Below, in pieces: positions 5,371 through 11,506 of a stretch of DNA of 11,506 nucleotides. Location of the stretch: contig CAVVAH010000003.1 of assembly GCA_963746175.1 (NCBI GenBank), forward strand, positions 1 through 11,506, written 5' to 3'. Source of the stretch: CAVVAH01 sp963746175 (lineage in GTDB: Bacteria > Actinomycetota > Actinomycetes > JACCUZ01). A program made the translations under genes and the position numbers. The notes under the pieces were generated by a model, which had not been told where the DNA came from, did no database searches, and saw only the letters and a program-made list of their open reading frames with translations. The stretch's first letter is position 1. Every line of letters begins with the position of its first letter.

Positions 5371-5934
5371 ATGAGCATGAGCCCCAAGTCGCTGATCTTC
5401 CTCGCCGTCGTCCTCGCTACCGGAGTGCTCGGCGCGATGGCCGCCTACCAGGTCGTCCAGGCCAGCAGCCCGGAGCCGGCCCCGCGCGAGTCGCTCATCG
5501 TCGACTCCGAAGGCTCGGGAACGGGGACGCAGCAGACCGGCGACGGCCAGCGGTCGAGGTTCGCACCGTGCCGCAAGCCGGCCCGCCTCGAGGGCGGGAA
5601 GTGCGTCACCGACGTGGTGGACACCGTCACCGTGCCCGGGTCGAGCCCGGTGGGCGCCGCCCCGCCGGCGGCGCCCGCACCGGCACCGGCTCCCGGCCCC
5701 GTCCCGCCGTCCGGCGGCGACGACCACGGCCACCACCACGGTGGGCACGACGACAGCGGCCACCATGACGACGACCATGACGACGATGGGGACGACGACG
5801 GCGACGACGACCACAGTGGCCACGGCCACGGTGGAGACGACCACGATGACGACGGCGGCGACGGCGACGGCGACGGCGATGACGACCACAGCGGCCACGG
5901 CCACGGTGGGGACGACGACGAAGACGACGACTGA
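5371..5934 (+). CDS. Membrane-anchored His/Asp/Gly-rich protein, probably metal- or Ca-binding
   Basis: A 187-residue protein not assigned to a named family. An uncleaved-type anchor or signal peptide (about 7-30) leads to an extracytoplasmic region with Cys67 and Cys78, likely a disulfide, and then VTDVVDTVTVPG. A Pro-Ala linker (97-113) follows, and from 117 to the end almost every residue is Asp, His or Gly, finishing DDDEDDD. The tail holds about 16 His and some 45 Asp. Such tails bind divalent metals loosely or store them, but function here is inferred only from composition. The tail contains two near-identical 36-bp DNA repeats. It is transcribed divergently from the electron-transfer operon across the TTGAYG array and ends 21 bases from the convergent sensor kinase gene. 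ATG at 5371 is chosen since it directly precedes the hydrophobic segment; ATG at 5377 is an alternative. Confidence 0.8.
   Translation: MSMSPKSLIFLAVVLATGVLGAMAAYQVVQASSPEPAPRESLIVDSEGSGTGTQQTGDGQRSRFAPCRKPARLEGGKCVTDVVDTVTVPGSSPVGAAPPAAPAPAPAPGPVPPSGGDDHGHHHGGHDDSGHHDDDHDDDGDDDGDDDHSGHGHGGDDHDDDGGDGDGDGDDDHSGHGHGGDDDEDDD
5806..5841 (+). repeat. 36-bp direct repeat, copy 1, in the His/Asp-rich tail
   Basis: Matches 5881-5916 at 34 of 36 bases; both differences are third-codon changes (AGT/AGC and GGA/GGG). It encodes DDHSGHGHGGDD. The silent differences suggest an older duplication kept under protein-level constraint. Confidence 0.75.
5881..5916 (+). repeat. 36-bp direct repeat, copy 2, in the His/Asp-rich tail
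   Basis: Second copy, 75 bases (25 codons) downstream of the first, in the same reading frame, encoding the same DDHSGHGHGGDD unit. Confidence 0.75.
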
Positions 5935-5955
5935 CCCGTGCGGTTGCGGAGCGCG

Positions 5956-7224
5956 TCAGCCGCGCAGGAGCGGCAGCACCACCTCGACGGTCGTGCCGCC
6001 CTCGGAACCCCTGCCGAAGGTGAGCGAGCCGCCGGCCGCTGTGGCAGCGCGCCTGGCGATGTCCAGGCCGAGCCCCGTGCTGCCCTCGCGCTCGCGGCGT
6101 ACGGCGCTGGGCCCGGTCCCCTCGTCGGTGACCTCGAGCCGGACCTTGTCGCCGGAGCGGACCAGCCGGACGGCGAAGCCGACCGGCTCCGGAGTGTGCG
6201 CGAAGACGTTGTCGACCAGGACGTCGACGACGTCGGCGAGATCGTCGGCCGCCAGCGGGACGACCGCGGGAGCCTCCGGGACGTCGACCTGCACCGGGCG
6301 ACCCTGGTCGTCGGCGAGGGCCCGCCAGAACGCCACTCGCTCACTCACCACCGCGGCGGCGTCGCAGGACTCGCGCAGGTTCTCACGCACCGGGCGCCGG
6401 GCGTCGCGCACGATCGCGTCGATGCTGCGCTGGAGGACGCCGATGTGCTCACCCAGCCGGCGGGCGACCTCGGCGTCGGCGACCGTCTCGGCGTCGAGCC
6501 GGAGGGCGGTCACCGGGGTGCGCAGCCGGTGGCTCAGGTCGGCCACGGCGCCGCGCTCGGCCACCAGGAGCTCGCGGGTCCGTTCCGCGAGGCCGTTGAG
6601 GGCCCGCGCCAGCTCCTCGGTCTCCTCCGTGCCCTCGATCTCCGCCCGCGCGGACAGGTCGCCCTCGCGGAGCCGGTGAGCGACCGCGGCAACTGCGTGC
6701 AGCGGCTCACTGATGCGCCGCCCCAGCTGCGAGGCGATGAGCGCGGCGATCGCCATCAACGCGATGCCGAGGCCGATGATGCTCGCCCAGGCCCGGTTCA
6801 CCCCGGAGCGCAGCACGTCCTCGGTGACGCTCGCGCGGATGACGGTCCTGCCGTCCGGAGTCACCACGGGGAGCAGCACCCGGCCACCGCGGTCGTCGAC
6901 CACGCTGATCCCTTCGCCGCGCCGGGCGCGGCGGACCTCCTCGTCGTCCTGGCCGGTCGACTGGTCCCCGATGACCTGGCGGTCCGCGGTGTAGACGGTG
7001 ACCTGGACGTCACCCCCGCTGTTGAGGTTCTCGACGACGTCGGTGAGGTTGGCGACGTCCAGCCGGCCGGCGACCAGGGCGGCGACGTTCCCGGCCTCCT
7101 GGTCCGCGCTGGCCATGGCCCGGTCCTCGGCGAGGGTGCGGACCAGCAGGCACAACGGCACGACGAAGGACACGACGATCGTCGACGTCGTGGCGAGCAC
7201 CAGCCATGAGATGCGGCGACGCAT
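5956..7224 (-). CDS. Two-component sensor histidine kinase
   Basis: A 422-residue membrane kinase. Helix 1 (about 7-29) and helix 2 (about 146-166) flank an extracytoplasmic sensing region of some 115 residues. A HAMP-like linker (about 167-218) follows, then the HisKA segment with SHRLRTPVTAL and phospho-acceptor His232. The HATPase region has Asn339 (VDNVFAHTP, N box), Asp367 in DEGTGP (G1) and STGLGLDIA (382-390, G2). It would autophosphorylate and pass phosphate to the regulator encoded just before it. ATG at 7224 overlaps the regulator stop as TGATG; the open frame further upstream lies over the regulator gene and is not used. The signal sensed is unknown. The position beside the His/Asp-rich gene and the redox operon makes a metal or envelope redox cue plausible, as inference only. 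Confidence 0.93.
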   Translation of the reverse strand: MRRRISWLVLATTSTIVVSFVVPLCLLVRTLAEDRAMASADQEAGNVAALVAGRLDVANLTDVVENLNSGGDVQVTVYTADRQVIGDQSTGQDDEEVRRARRGEGISVVDDRGGRVLLPVVTPDGRTVIRASVTEDVLRSGVNRAWASIIGLGIALMAIAALIASQLGRRISEPLHAVAAVAHRLREGDLSARAEIEGTEETEELARALNGLAERTRELLVAERGAVADLSHRLRTPVTALRLDAETVADAEVARRLGEHIGVLQRSIDAIVRDARRPVRENLRESCDAAAVVSERVAFWRALADDQGRPVQVDVPEAPAVVPLAADDLADVVDVLVDNVFAHTPEPVGFAVRLVRSGDKVRLEVTDEGTGPSAVRREREGSTGLGLDIARRAATAAGGSLTFGRGSEGGTTVEVVLPLLRG

Positions 7225-7928
7225 CACTCTTGCCCGGTGGGAGGCTGCGTCGGATCGACGAGGCGGATGCCCACCCCACGCACCACGTGCAGGTAGCGAG
7301 GCTCGGCCGCCGTCTCGCCGAGCTTGCGGCGCAGCCAGGAGACATGGACGTCGACCGAGCGCTCCGAACCGCCGTAGGCCTGCTGCCACACGTCGGCCAG
7401 CAGCTCCCGCTTGGTGACCACCTCGCCGGCGCGCGAGGCCAGGGCGAGCAGGAGGTCGAACTCCTTGCGCGCCAGCTCGAGCGGACGACCAGCCAGCGTG
7501 GCCACGCGGGTGCGCTCGTCCACCACCAGGTCGCCGACCCTGATCGGCTCGGCCGGTGTGTCTGCGCTGCCCGCGCGTCGCAGCACCGCCCGGATCCGTG
7601 CGGCGAGCTGGTCGGTGCCGAACGGCTTGATCACGTAGTCGTCGGCGCCGCTGTCCAGGGCCTTGACCATTGCCGGGTCCTCGTCGCGGGCCGTGATGAC
7701 GATGATCGGCACCTGCGACGCCGCCCGGATCATCGAGATCAGGGTCAGCCCGTCGATGTCCGGCAGGCCGAGGTCGAGCAGCACCAGCTCGGGCGGCCGC
7801 GAGAGCACCTGCTCGAGTCCCGCCATCCCGGTGGCCGCGGTCGCTACGGCGTGGCCACGCTCGGACAGCCCCCGAAGCACCGCCTGGCGGATCGCCTCAT
7901 CGTCCTCGACGACGAGGATGCTGGTCAT
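7224..7928 (-). CDS. OmpR/PhoB-family response regulator
   Basis: A 234-residue regulator. The receiver domain (about 3-115) has the acidic pair Glu8/Asp9-Asp10, phospho-acceptor Asp52 in LLDLGLPD, Thr79 and Lys101 in the IKPF motif. The winged-helix DNA-binding domain (about 130-226) has the LARKEFDLLLALA segment, SVDVHVSWLRRKLG recognition helix and a C-terminal YLHVVRGVGIRL hairpin. Phosphorylation by the adjoining kinase would promote dimer binding to direct repeats. ATG at 7928 is the first start and has no Shine-Dalgarno site but has a TAGCGT box exactly 6 bases upstream, which fits a leaderless mRNA. Possible targets in the window are the TTGAYG array at 5284-5325 and the GAATGACCC pair at 95-114; neither is shown. 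Confidence 0.95.
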   Translation of the reverse strand: MTSILVVEDDEAIRQAVLRGLSERGHAVATAATGMAGLEQVLSRPPELVLLDLGLPDIDGLTLISMIRAASQVPIIVITARDEDPAMVKALDSGADDYVIKPFGTDQLAARIRAVLRRAGSADTPAEPIRVGDLVVDERTRVATLAGRPLELARKEFDLLLALASRAGEVVTKRELLADVWQQAYGGSERSVDVHVSWLRRKLGETAAEPRYLHVVRGVGIRLVDPTQPPTGQE

Positions 7929-7934
7929 GGCCGC

Positions 7935-7940
7935 ACGCTA
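7935..7940 (-). promoter_or_regulatory. Probable -10 box for leaderless response-regulator transcript
   Basis: TAGCGT on the - strand fits the actinobacterial TANNNT -10 consensus. Six bases (7934-7929) separate it from the ATG at 7928, so transcription would start at or next to the start codon. No Shine-Dalgarno site precedes this ATG, consistent with leaderless translation. No good -35 hexamer is seen. Confidence 0.4.
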
Positions 7941-7944
7941 CGGG

Positions 7945-7951
7945 AGAGAGG
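7945..7951 (+). promoter_or_regulatory. Ribosome binding site supporting the start at 7960
   Basis: A purine-rich AGAGAGG ends 8 bases before the ATG at 7960. It is one of the few clear Shine-Dalgarno sites in the window and supports that start for the frameshifted gene. Confidence 0.5.
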
Positions 7952-7959
7952 ATGAATCC

Positions 7960-8429
7960 ATGACGCCCTACCGCAGGTTCGTCCTCGGCGCCGTGGTCTG
8001 GGTGCTGGTGGTCGCGGCGGGCGCAACCCTGGTGTGGACCGTGATCTCCAAGGCAGGGGCGGGGGTTGCGGGCGAGCTGCCCACGACCACCACGACGTCG
8101 ACCGGTGGCCAGCGAGCGTCGGACCAGCCGTCGCCGACCGTGACGGCGACGGGGACGGCGACGGGACGGCCACCTCGACGTCTGCGCCCGAGCAGCCCCC
8201 GGATGCGGCGCGTCGCTCGTGGCGCGGCGCTGCCGGTGTCGTCGTCGCCGCGTGCAGGGGCAGTGCGATCACCCTCGACAGCGCCCAGCCCACCAGCGGT
8301 TGGTCGATCGAGGTCGACCACACCGGCCCGGACGACCTGCGGGTGGAGTTCGAGAACGGCGACGCGCGCGTCCGGGTCGAGGCCACCTGCGTCAGTGGGA
8401 CCCCGTCCTTCGTGGTCGACAGTGACTGA
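7960..8429 (+). pseudogene. Small membrane-anchored secreted-type protein gene with an apparent 1-base deletion
   Basis: From ATG 7960 the frame gives MTPYRRFVLGAVVWVLVV, a signal-anchor helix, then a Thr/Pro/Ala-rich linker. Near 8163-8165 this frame stops looking like protein. The frame one base back continues the Thr-rich linker (GTATSTSAPEQPPD). It then gives a compact domain with WRGAAGVVVAACRGSAITL, WSIEVDHTGPDDLRVEFE and VRVEATCVSGTPSFVV, ending at TGA 8429. Adding one G to the GGG at 8163-8165 (the matching run at 8151-8154 has four) restores a single 156-residue frame. The first frame otherwise runs on to 8958, antisense to the permease gene, which is unlikely. Possible causes are true mutation, a sequencing error in a G-run, or ribosomal slippage. 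The two cysteines in the C-terminal domain could pair. Function unknown; it begins 31 bases from the divergent response-regulator gene. Confidence 0.7.
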
Positions 8430-8439
8430 GAGCCCTCAG
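8426..8439. terminator. Weak hairpin between convergent genes
   Basis: CTGAG (8426-8430) and CTCAG (8435-8439) form a 5-bp stem with an AGCC loop spanning both stop regions. There is no T-run on either side, so termination is only suggested by position between two convergent genes 6 bases apart. Confidence 0.25.
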
Positions 8440-9626
8440 ATGGCCCGCAGCGCCTCCGTGGGCGGCACCGACGCCGCCCGCAGCGCCGGGTACATCCCCA
8501 CGACGGTGCCCACCAGCAGGGAGCAGCCCAGCCCGGCCAGCACGGGCTGCCACGGCAGCACGACTCCCCAGTCCTGGTGGACGGCGAACGCCGTGGTCAC
8601 CGCCACGCCCAGCACCCCGCCGACCAGCCCACCGAGCAGCGAGAGCAGCACCGACTCGGTCAGGAACTGGCTCCCGATCCCCGCGCGGGTGGCGCCGAGC
8701 GCACGGCGTACGCCGATCTCGCGCCGGCGCTCGAGCACCGAGATGACCATGACGTTGGCGATGCCGACCGCTCCGACCAGCAGGGCCACGGCGCCCAGAC
8801 CGAGGGTGAGCGTGGTGAGCGACGCGTCGGCGGCGGCCTGCGCCTCCAGGGCGTCCGACGGACGGGACACCGACACCTCGGTCGGTGCCGACGGGTTGGC
8901 GGTCCGGCCGAGCAGGGCCCTGGTCGCCGCGACCTGGTCGGTGTCGACGCGCGTGTAGACCTTCGTGGGCGGCAGCTTCTCGCCGGCGCCGTACAGCTGC
9001 TCGGCGACCGGCACGCCGATCAGGGCGGTCGCGTCGAGCTCGGGAGCGAGGACCACGGGTTCGAGCACCCCGATCACCGCGAACCACTGGCCGTCGAGCC
9101 AGACCCGGACGCCTTCGTCGAGTGAGCCGACCGCCAGGCGCCGGGCCGCCGTCGCCCCGAGCACAACGGCCGGGTAGTCCCCGGTGGCCGCGTCCAGCCA
9201 GCGGCCCTCACGCAGCTCGGCGGAGACCGCGGTGTCCAGGCCGAGGCCGGCCGCCGCGACGACGATGCCGCTCGTCTGCGCGGCCGGCACCAGGTCGGTC
9301 TTGCGGACGCTCGCGTCGACGGCGTACGTCGCCGCGGCCGACTCGACGGTGGGCACCCGCGCGATCATCTCGACCGAGCTCTCCGGCAGGGTGGCGTCGT
9401 CTCCCATCATGTCCTGGCCGGGCTGCACGACGAGGAGGTTGGTGCCGAGCGCGTCGAGCTGTGCGTTGAGGTCGGCCCGCGACGACTCGGACAGGCCGAG
9501 CACCGCCACCATCGCGGTGATGCCGATCGCGACCCCGAGCGCGGACAGGGCGGCGCGGCCCTTGCGCGCGGTCAGGCCGAGCGCGCCGAGCCGGAGCCGG
9601 TCGGCCGGCCCCATCGACCACCTCAT
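8436..9626 (-). CDS. ABC transporter permease, MacB/FtsX family
   Basis: A 396-residue membrane protein with the MacB architecture. A first helix (about 24-46) is followed by an extracytoplasmic MacB-type core domain (about 47-270). Three more helices (about 272-296, 325-349 and 361-380) form the FtsX domain. The cytosolic loop ERRREIGVRRALGAT (299-313) is the family hallmark that couples to the ATPase, and the end reads PALRAASVPPTEALRAI, also typical. Together with the coupled ATPase and adaptor it would form a tripartite-like export or mechanotransmission complex; substrates of this group include macrolides, peptides and lipids, and none can be assigned here. ATG at 9626 overlaps the ATPase stop as ATGA. 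The ATG at 9614 is a less likely start. Last gene of its operon. Confidence 0.94.
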   Translation of the reverse strand: MRWSMGPADRLRLGALGLTARKGRAALSALGVAIGITAMVAVLGLSESSRADLNAQLDALGTNLLVVQPGQDMMGDDATLPESSVEMIARVPTVESAAATYAVDASVRKTDLVPAAQTSGIVVAAAGLGLDTAVSAELREGRWLDAATGDYPAVVLGATAARRLAVGSLDEGVRVWLDGQWFAVIGVLEPVVLAPELDATALIGVPVAEQLYGAGEKLPPTKVYTRVDTDQVAATRALLGRTANPSAPTEVSVSRPSDALEAQAAADASLTTLTLGLGAVALLVGAVGIANVMVISVLERRREIGVRRALGATRAGIGSQFLTESVLLSLLGGLVGGVLGVAVTTAFAVHQDWGVVLPWQPVLAGLGCSLLVGTVVGMYPALRAASVPPTEALRAI

Positions 9627-10324
9627 GCGGCGACCCGCACGTCGGACTCGACCCGGCCGTCCCGCATCGCGACGACCCGAGGTATCCGCGCCGCGATCGA
9701 CTCGTCGTGGGTGACCACGATGATCGTCGCGCCCTCGCCGTGCAGGACGTCGAAGAGCTCCAGCACGGCCCGGCCGGAGGCCGAGTCGAGGTTCCCGGTC
9801 GGCTCGTCGGCGAGCAGGATCCGTGGTCGGTGCACCAGCGCACGTGCCACCGCCACCCGCTGGCACTCACCACCGGACAGCTCGGACGGGGTGTGGTCGA
9901 GCCGGCCGGAGAGCCCGACCCGCCGCAGCGCATCGGCCGCCCGCCGGCGCCGCTCCGGGCGTCGTACGCCCTGGTAGAGCAGCCCGTCGCCGACGTTCTC
10001 CAGGGCCGAGCGCCGCTCCAGCAGGAAGAACTGCTGGAAGACGAAGCCCAGGTGGCTGCCCCGCAGGCGGGACAGCCGGGCGTCGGAGTAGGTCGTGAGG
10101 TCCTCGCCACCCAGCAGCACCCGGCCGGCGGTCGGTCGGTCCAGCGCGCCGATGATGTTGAGCAGCGTCGACTTCCCCGAGCCCGACGGGCCGACGACGG
10201 CGAGGTACTCGCCCTCGTCCACGGTCAGGTCGATGCCGTGCAGCACGGTGAGAGCGGCGCTGCCGGTGCCGTAGGTGCGGGTCACGTCGCGGAGCTCCAA
10301 GGCCTCCTTGGGGCCGGCGGTCAC
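9623..10324 (-). CDS. ABC transporter ATP-binding protein, MacB/LolD type
   Basis: A 233-residue ATPase with all expected motifs: Walker A GPSGSGKST (45-53), Q-loop FQQ (96-98), signature LSGGECQRVAVARAL (149-163), Walker B ILLADEPTGNLD (169-180) and switch His206 in VVTHD. The FVFQQFFLLERRSALENV stretch is characteristic of the LolD/MacB subgroup. It powers the permease encoded immediately downstream. The start is GTG at 10324, which overlaps the adaptor stop as GTGA, so translation is coupled. The signature has Glu-Cys where Glu-Gln or Gln-Gln is more common; this should not affect function. Confidence 0.96.
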   Translation of the reverse strand: MTAGPKEALELRDVTRTYGTGSAALTVLHGIDLTVDEGEYLAVVGPSGSGKSTLLNIIGALDRPTAGRVLLGGEDLTTYSDARLSRLRGSHLGFVFQQFFLLERRSALENVGDGLLYQGVRRPERRRRAADALRRVGLSGRLDHTPSELSGGECQRVAVARALVHRPRILLADEPTGNLDSASGRAVLELFDVLHGEGATIIVVTHDESIAARIPRVVAMRDGRVESDVRVAA

Positions 10325-11385
10325 GGGGTGACCACGACCTCGTCGCCCTCGGCGAGGTCCGGGGACTCGACTTCGACGAGGGTCTCGGAGAACGAGCCAG
10401 TGGTGACCGCGACGTACGCCGTCGCGCCGTCGGCGCCGACCAGCTCGACGCCGTAGCCGCCGTCGACGAGCGCCACCAGCGCGGTCACAGGCACGGCCAG
10501 GACGTCTTTCGCGATGTTGTGCGAGAAGCCCACCTGCACCGAGGTGCCGTCGAGCTGCTTGTCCACGTCCTTGCGCTTGGCCGCTGGGCCGACCACCTCG
10601 ATCGTCACGTCGAGGGACTCCTCGGTCTGCTCGGTCGCCTCGAGGTGCTCCACCTCACGGATCCGGCCGCGCGCGGTGGTTCCGTCCGGGAACTCGAGCT
10701 CGACGGCCTTGCGCACCGGCGCCAGCCGCTGCTGGGTCGGATCGACCGAGACGGTGACCGTCCGCTGCGTGGCGCCGACCTGCAGCACGACGGTGCCGGG
10801 CTGCACCGGCGTCCCGTCCTCGACCGGCACGGACGCCACCCGGACGTCGCCGTCGGTGAAGACGACCCGGCCGAGGGGCAGGTCGCCGTCGTCGTCGAGG
10901 CCGTGGTCGCGCTGCCATCGTTCCACCGCGATGGTGGTGACCCACGTCCAGTCCCCGTCGACCGCCAGGTCCAGGTCGTCGGTGTAGCCGAGGTCGGTGA
11001 GCGCCCGCTCGAGCTGCAGCACGTCGCGACCGCTGGTCACCTCGGGGCCGAGGTCGCGCCAGGCGGGCACCTTCCCGTCGAGCCGCAGCACCGGGTCGGC
11101 GTCGAGCCGGTAGAGCGGCTCGCCGTTCGCGACCACCGTGCCGACCGTGGGCAGCCACGTCGTCGTCCCGGTGAGTCCGGACGGCAGGTCCAGCGGGTCG
11201 CCGTACCCGAGCTGGCCGCTCTCGGTCAGGGTCTCGGTGAGGTCGGTGCGCTGCACCTCGGCGGTTTCGGGAGCACTGGTCTCACCGGCCGCGTCGGCCG
11301 GATCGTTCGCGCCCGGGACGCTGCATCCGCTCAGGACTCCGGCGGTGGCGAGACCCATCGCGGCCCAAGAGAGGCGGCCGGCCAT
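10321..11385 (-). CDS. Efflux periplasmic adaptor lipoprotein with peptidoglycan-binding domain
   Basis: A 354-residue lipoprotein. A short hydrophobic signal ends in a lipobox VLSGC with Cys21 as lipid-attachment residue. Next come a HlyD-like biotinyl/lipoyl part (about 47-98, containing TTTWLPTVGTVVANGEPLYRLD-type sequence), an inserted peptidoglycan-binding-1 domain (about 115-165, SGRDVLQLERALTDLGY...AVERWQRDHGL), then beta-barrel and membrane-proximal parts to the C-terminus. The adaptor would link the MacB-like permease to the cell wall. In a Gram-positive cell there is no TolC partner, and the wall-binding domain probably anchors it. ATG at 11385 is chosen since it lies one base after the stop of the preceding gene and directly begins the signal peptide; an in-frame ATG at 11418 would overlap that gene by 32 bases. 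Confidence 0.9.
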   Translation of the reverse strand: MAGRLSWAAMGLATAGVLSGCSVPGANDPADAAGETSAPETAEVQRTDLTETLTESGQLGYGDPLDLPSGLTGTTTWLPTVGTVVANGEPLYRLDADPVLRLDGKVPAWRDLGPEVTSGRDVLQLERALTDLGYTDDLDLAVDGDWTWVTTIAVERWQRDHGLDDDGDLPLGRVVFTDGDVRVASVPVEDGTPVQPGTVVLQVGATQRTVTVSVDPTQQRLAPVRKAVELEFPDGTTARGRIREVEHLEATEQTEESLDVTIEVVGPAAKRKDVDKQLDGTSVQVGFSHNIAKDVLAVPVTALVALVDGGYGVELVGADGATAYVAVTTGSFSETLVEVESPDLAEGDEVVVTP

Positions 11386-11386
11386 G

Positions 11387-11506
11387 TCAGGAGGACTGCT
11401 CGTCGGTCGAGCCGCCACCCGCGCCCGGCGGCTCCATGCCGGCCTCGGCGCTGCACTCCTCCATGTCCGTCTGGAACGCCGGGTCGTCCGGACCCGGAAG
11501 GTCGCC
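11387..11506 (-). CDS. C-terminal end of a small Cys-containing secreted-type protein (partial)
   Basis: The last 120 bases, read on the - strand from the window edge, give 39 residues ending in TGA at 11389-11387. They include PDDPAFQTDMEECSAEAG and MEPPGAGGGSTDEQSS. The acidic, Gly/Ser-rich end with a DMEEC motif resembles small secreted or lipoprotein-like proteins encoded ahead of actinobacterial MacB-type operons (recalled, not searched). One base separates its stop from the adaptor ATG, and the frame stays open to the window edge, so it is probably the preceding operon member. Its N-terminus lies outside the window. Confidence 0.65.
   Translation of the reverse strand, partial: GDLPGPDDPAFQTDMEECSAEAGMEPPGAGGGSTDEQSS

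Noticed and set aside
5718..5930. Repeated GAC/CAC-rich DNA resembling a short repeat array such as CRISPR.
   Set aside because: Repeats are in frame, differ at third codon positions and lack unique spacers of even length; this is a coding repeat.
5931..5959. CTGAC/GTCAG inverted repeat around the convergent stops of the His/Asp-rich and kinase genes as a terminator.
   Set aside because: The arms are only 5 bp with a 19-base loop and no T-run; it arises from the two stop codons themselves.
7952..7963. Tiny upstream frame ATG-AAT-CCA-TGA overlapping the ATG at 7960.
   Set aside because: The Shine-Dalgarno site is too close to serve its ATG, and a three-codon frame is expected by chance.
8166..8958. 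Continuation of the first frame of the broken gene far into the permease region.
   Set aside because: Its translation is Ser/Arg/Pro-rich without structure and lies antisense to a clear MacB-type permease.

Overview
The window is very GC-rich DNA whose codons end mostly in G or C. Many starts are GTG, and genes are packed with 4-base or 1-base overlaps. Protein content (ferredoxin with a C-x5-C...CP pattern, OmpR-type two-component pair, MacB-like efflux genes in a lipoprotein-rich setting) and a GGTCGC/GCGACC palindromic repeat fit a high-GC actinobacterium, most likely a Nocardioides-like organism. The genus is inferred from general familiarity, not from a search. No rRNA, tRNA, CRISPR array, insertion sequence or phage gene was seen. 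No stretch longer than 300 bases lacks a gene.

Layout. (1) 1-159: intergenic, holding a palindromic repeat and an 11-bp-spaced direct repeat in front of a probable -10 box. (2) 160-849, + strand: an exported or membrane-anchored SGNH/GDSL hydrolase whose stop overlaps the stop of the next, convergent gene. (3) 846-5259, - strand: a tightly coupled operon read right to left: small Pro/Ser-rich membrane protein, ApbE-type FMN transferase, stand-alone ferric-reductase-like haem membrane protein, NuoF-like flavoprotein, [3Fe-4S]-type ferredoxin, then (23 bases later) an alpha/beta hydrolase. (4) 5260-5370: a divergent control region with four TTGAYG half-sites, two per strand, spaced 11 bp. (5) 5371-5934, + strand: a membrane-anchored protein with a long His/Asp/Gly-rich tail. 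(6) 5956-7928, - strand: response regulator followed by its sensor kinase. (7) 7960-8429, + strand: a small membrane-anchored gene that appears broken by one missing G. (8) 8436-11506, - strand: the end of a small secreted protein gene, then a MacB-like efflux set: adaptor lipoprotein, ATPase, permease.

How it may work together. The central operon looks like a transmembrane electron-transfer module. A soluble NuoF-like flavoprotein and a small ferredoxin would take electrons from a cytosolic donor (probably NAD(P)H) and pass them to the di-haem membrane protein, which has no flavin/NAD domain of its own. ApbE implies a covalently FMN-bearing partner, yet no FMN-binding domain protein is encoded here. 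The His/Asp-rich protein is transcribed divergently from the operon across a shared operator-like array. The 11-bp period of that array is what OmpR-family regulators use, and an OmpR-family regulator lies two genes away. A metal- or redox-responsive extracytoplasmic electron-transfer system is therefore an attractive but unproven reading.
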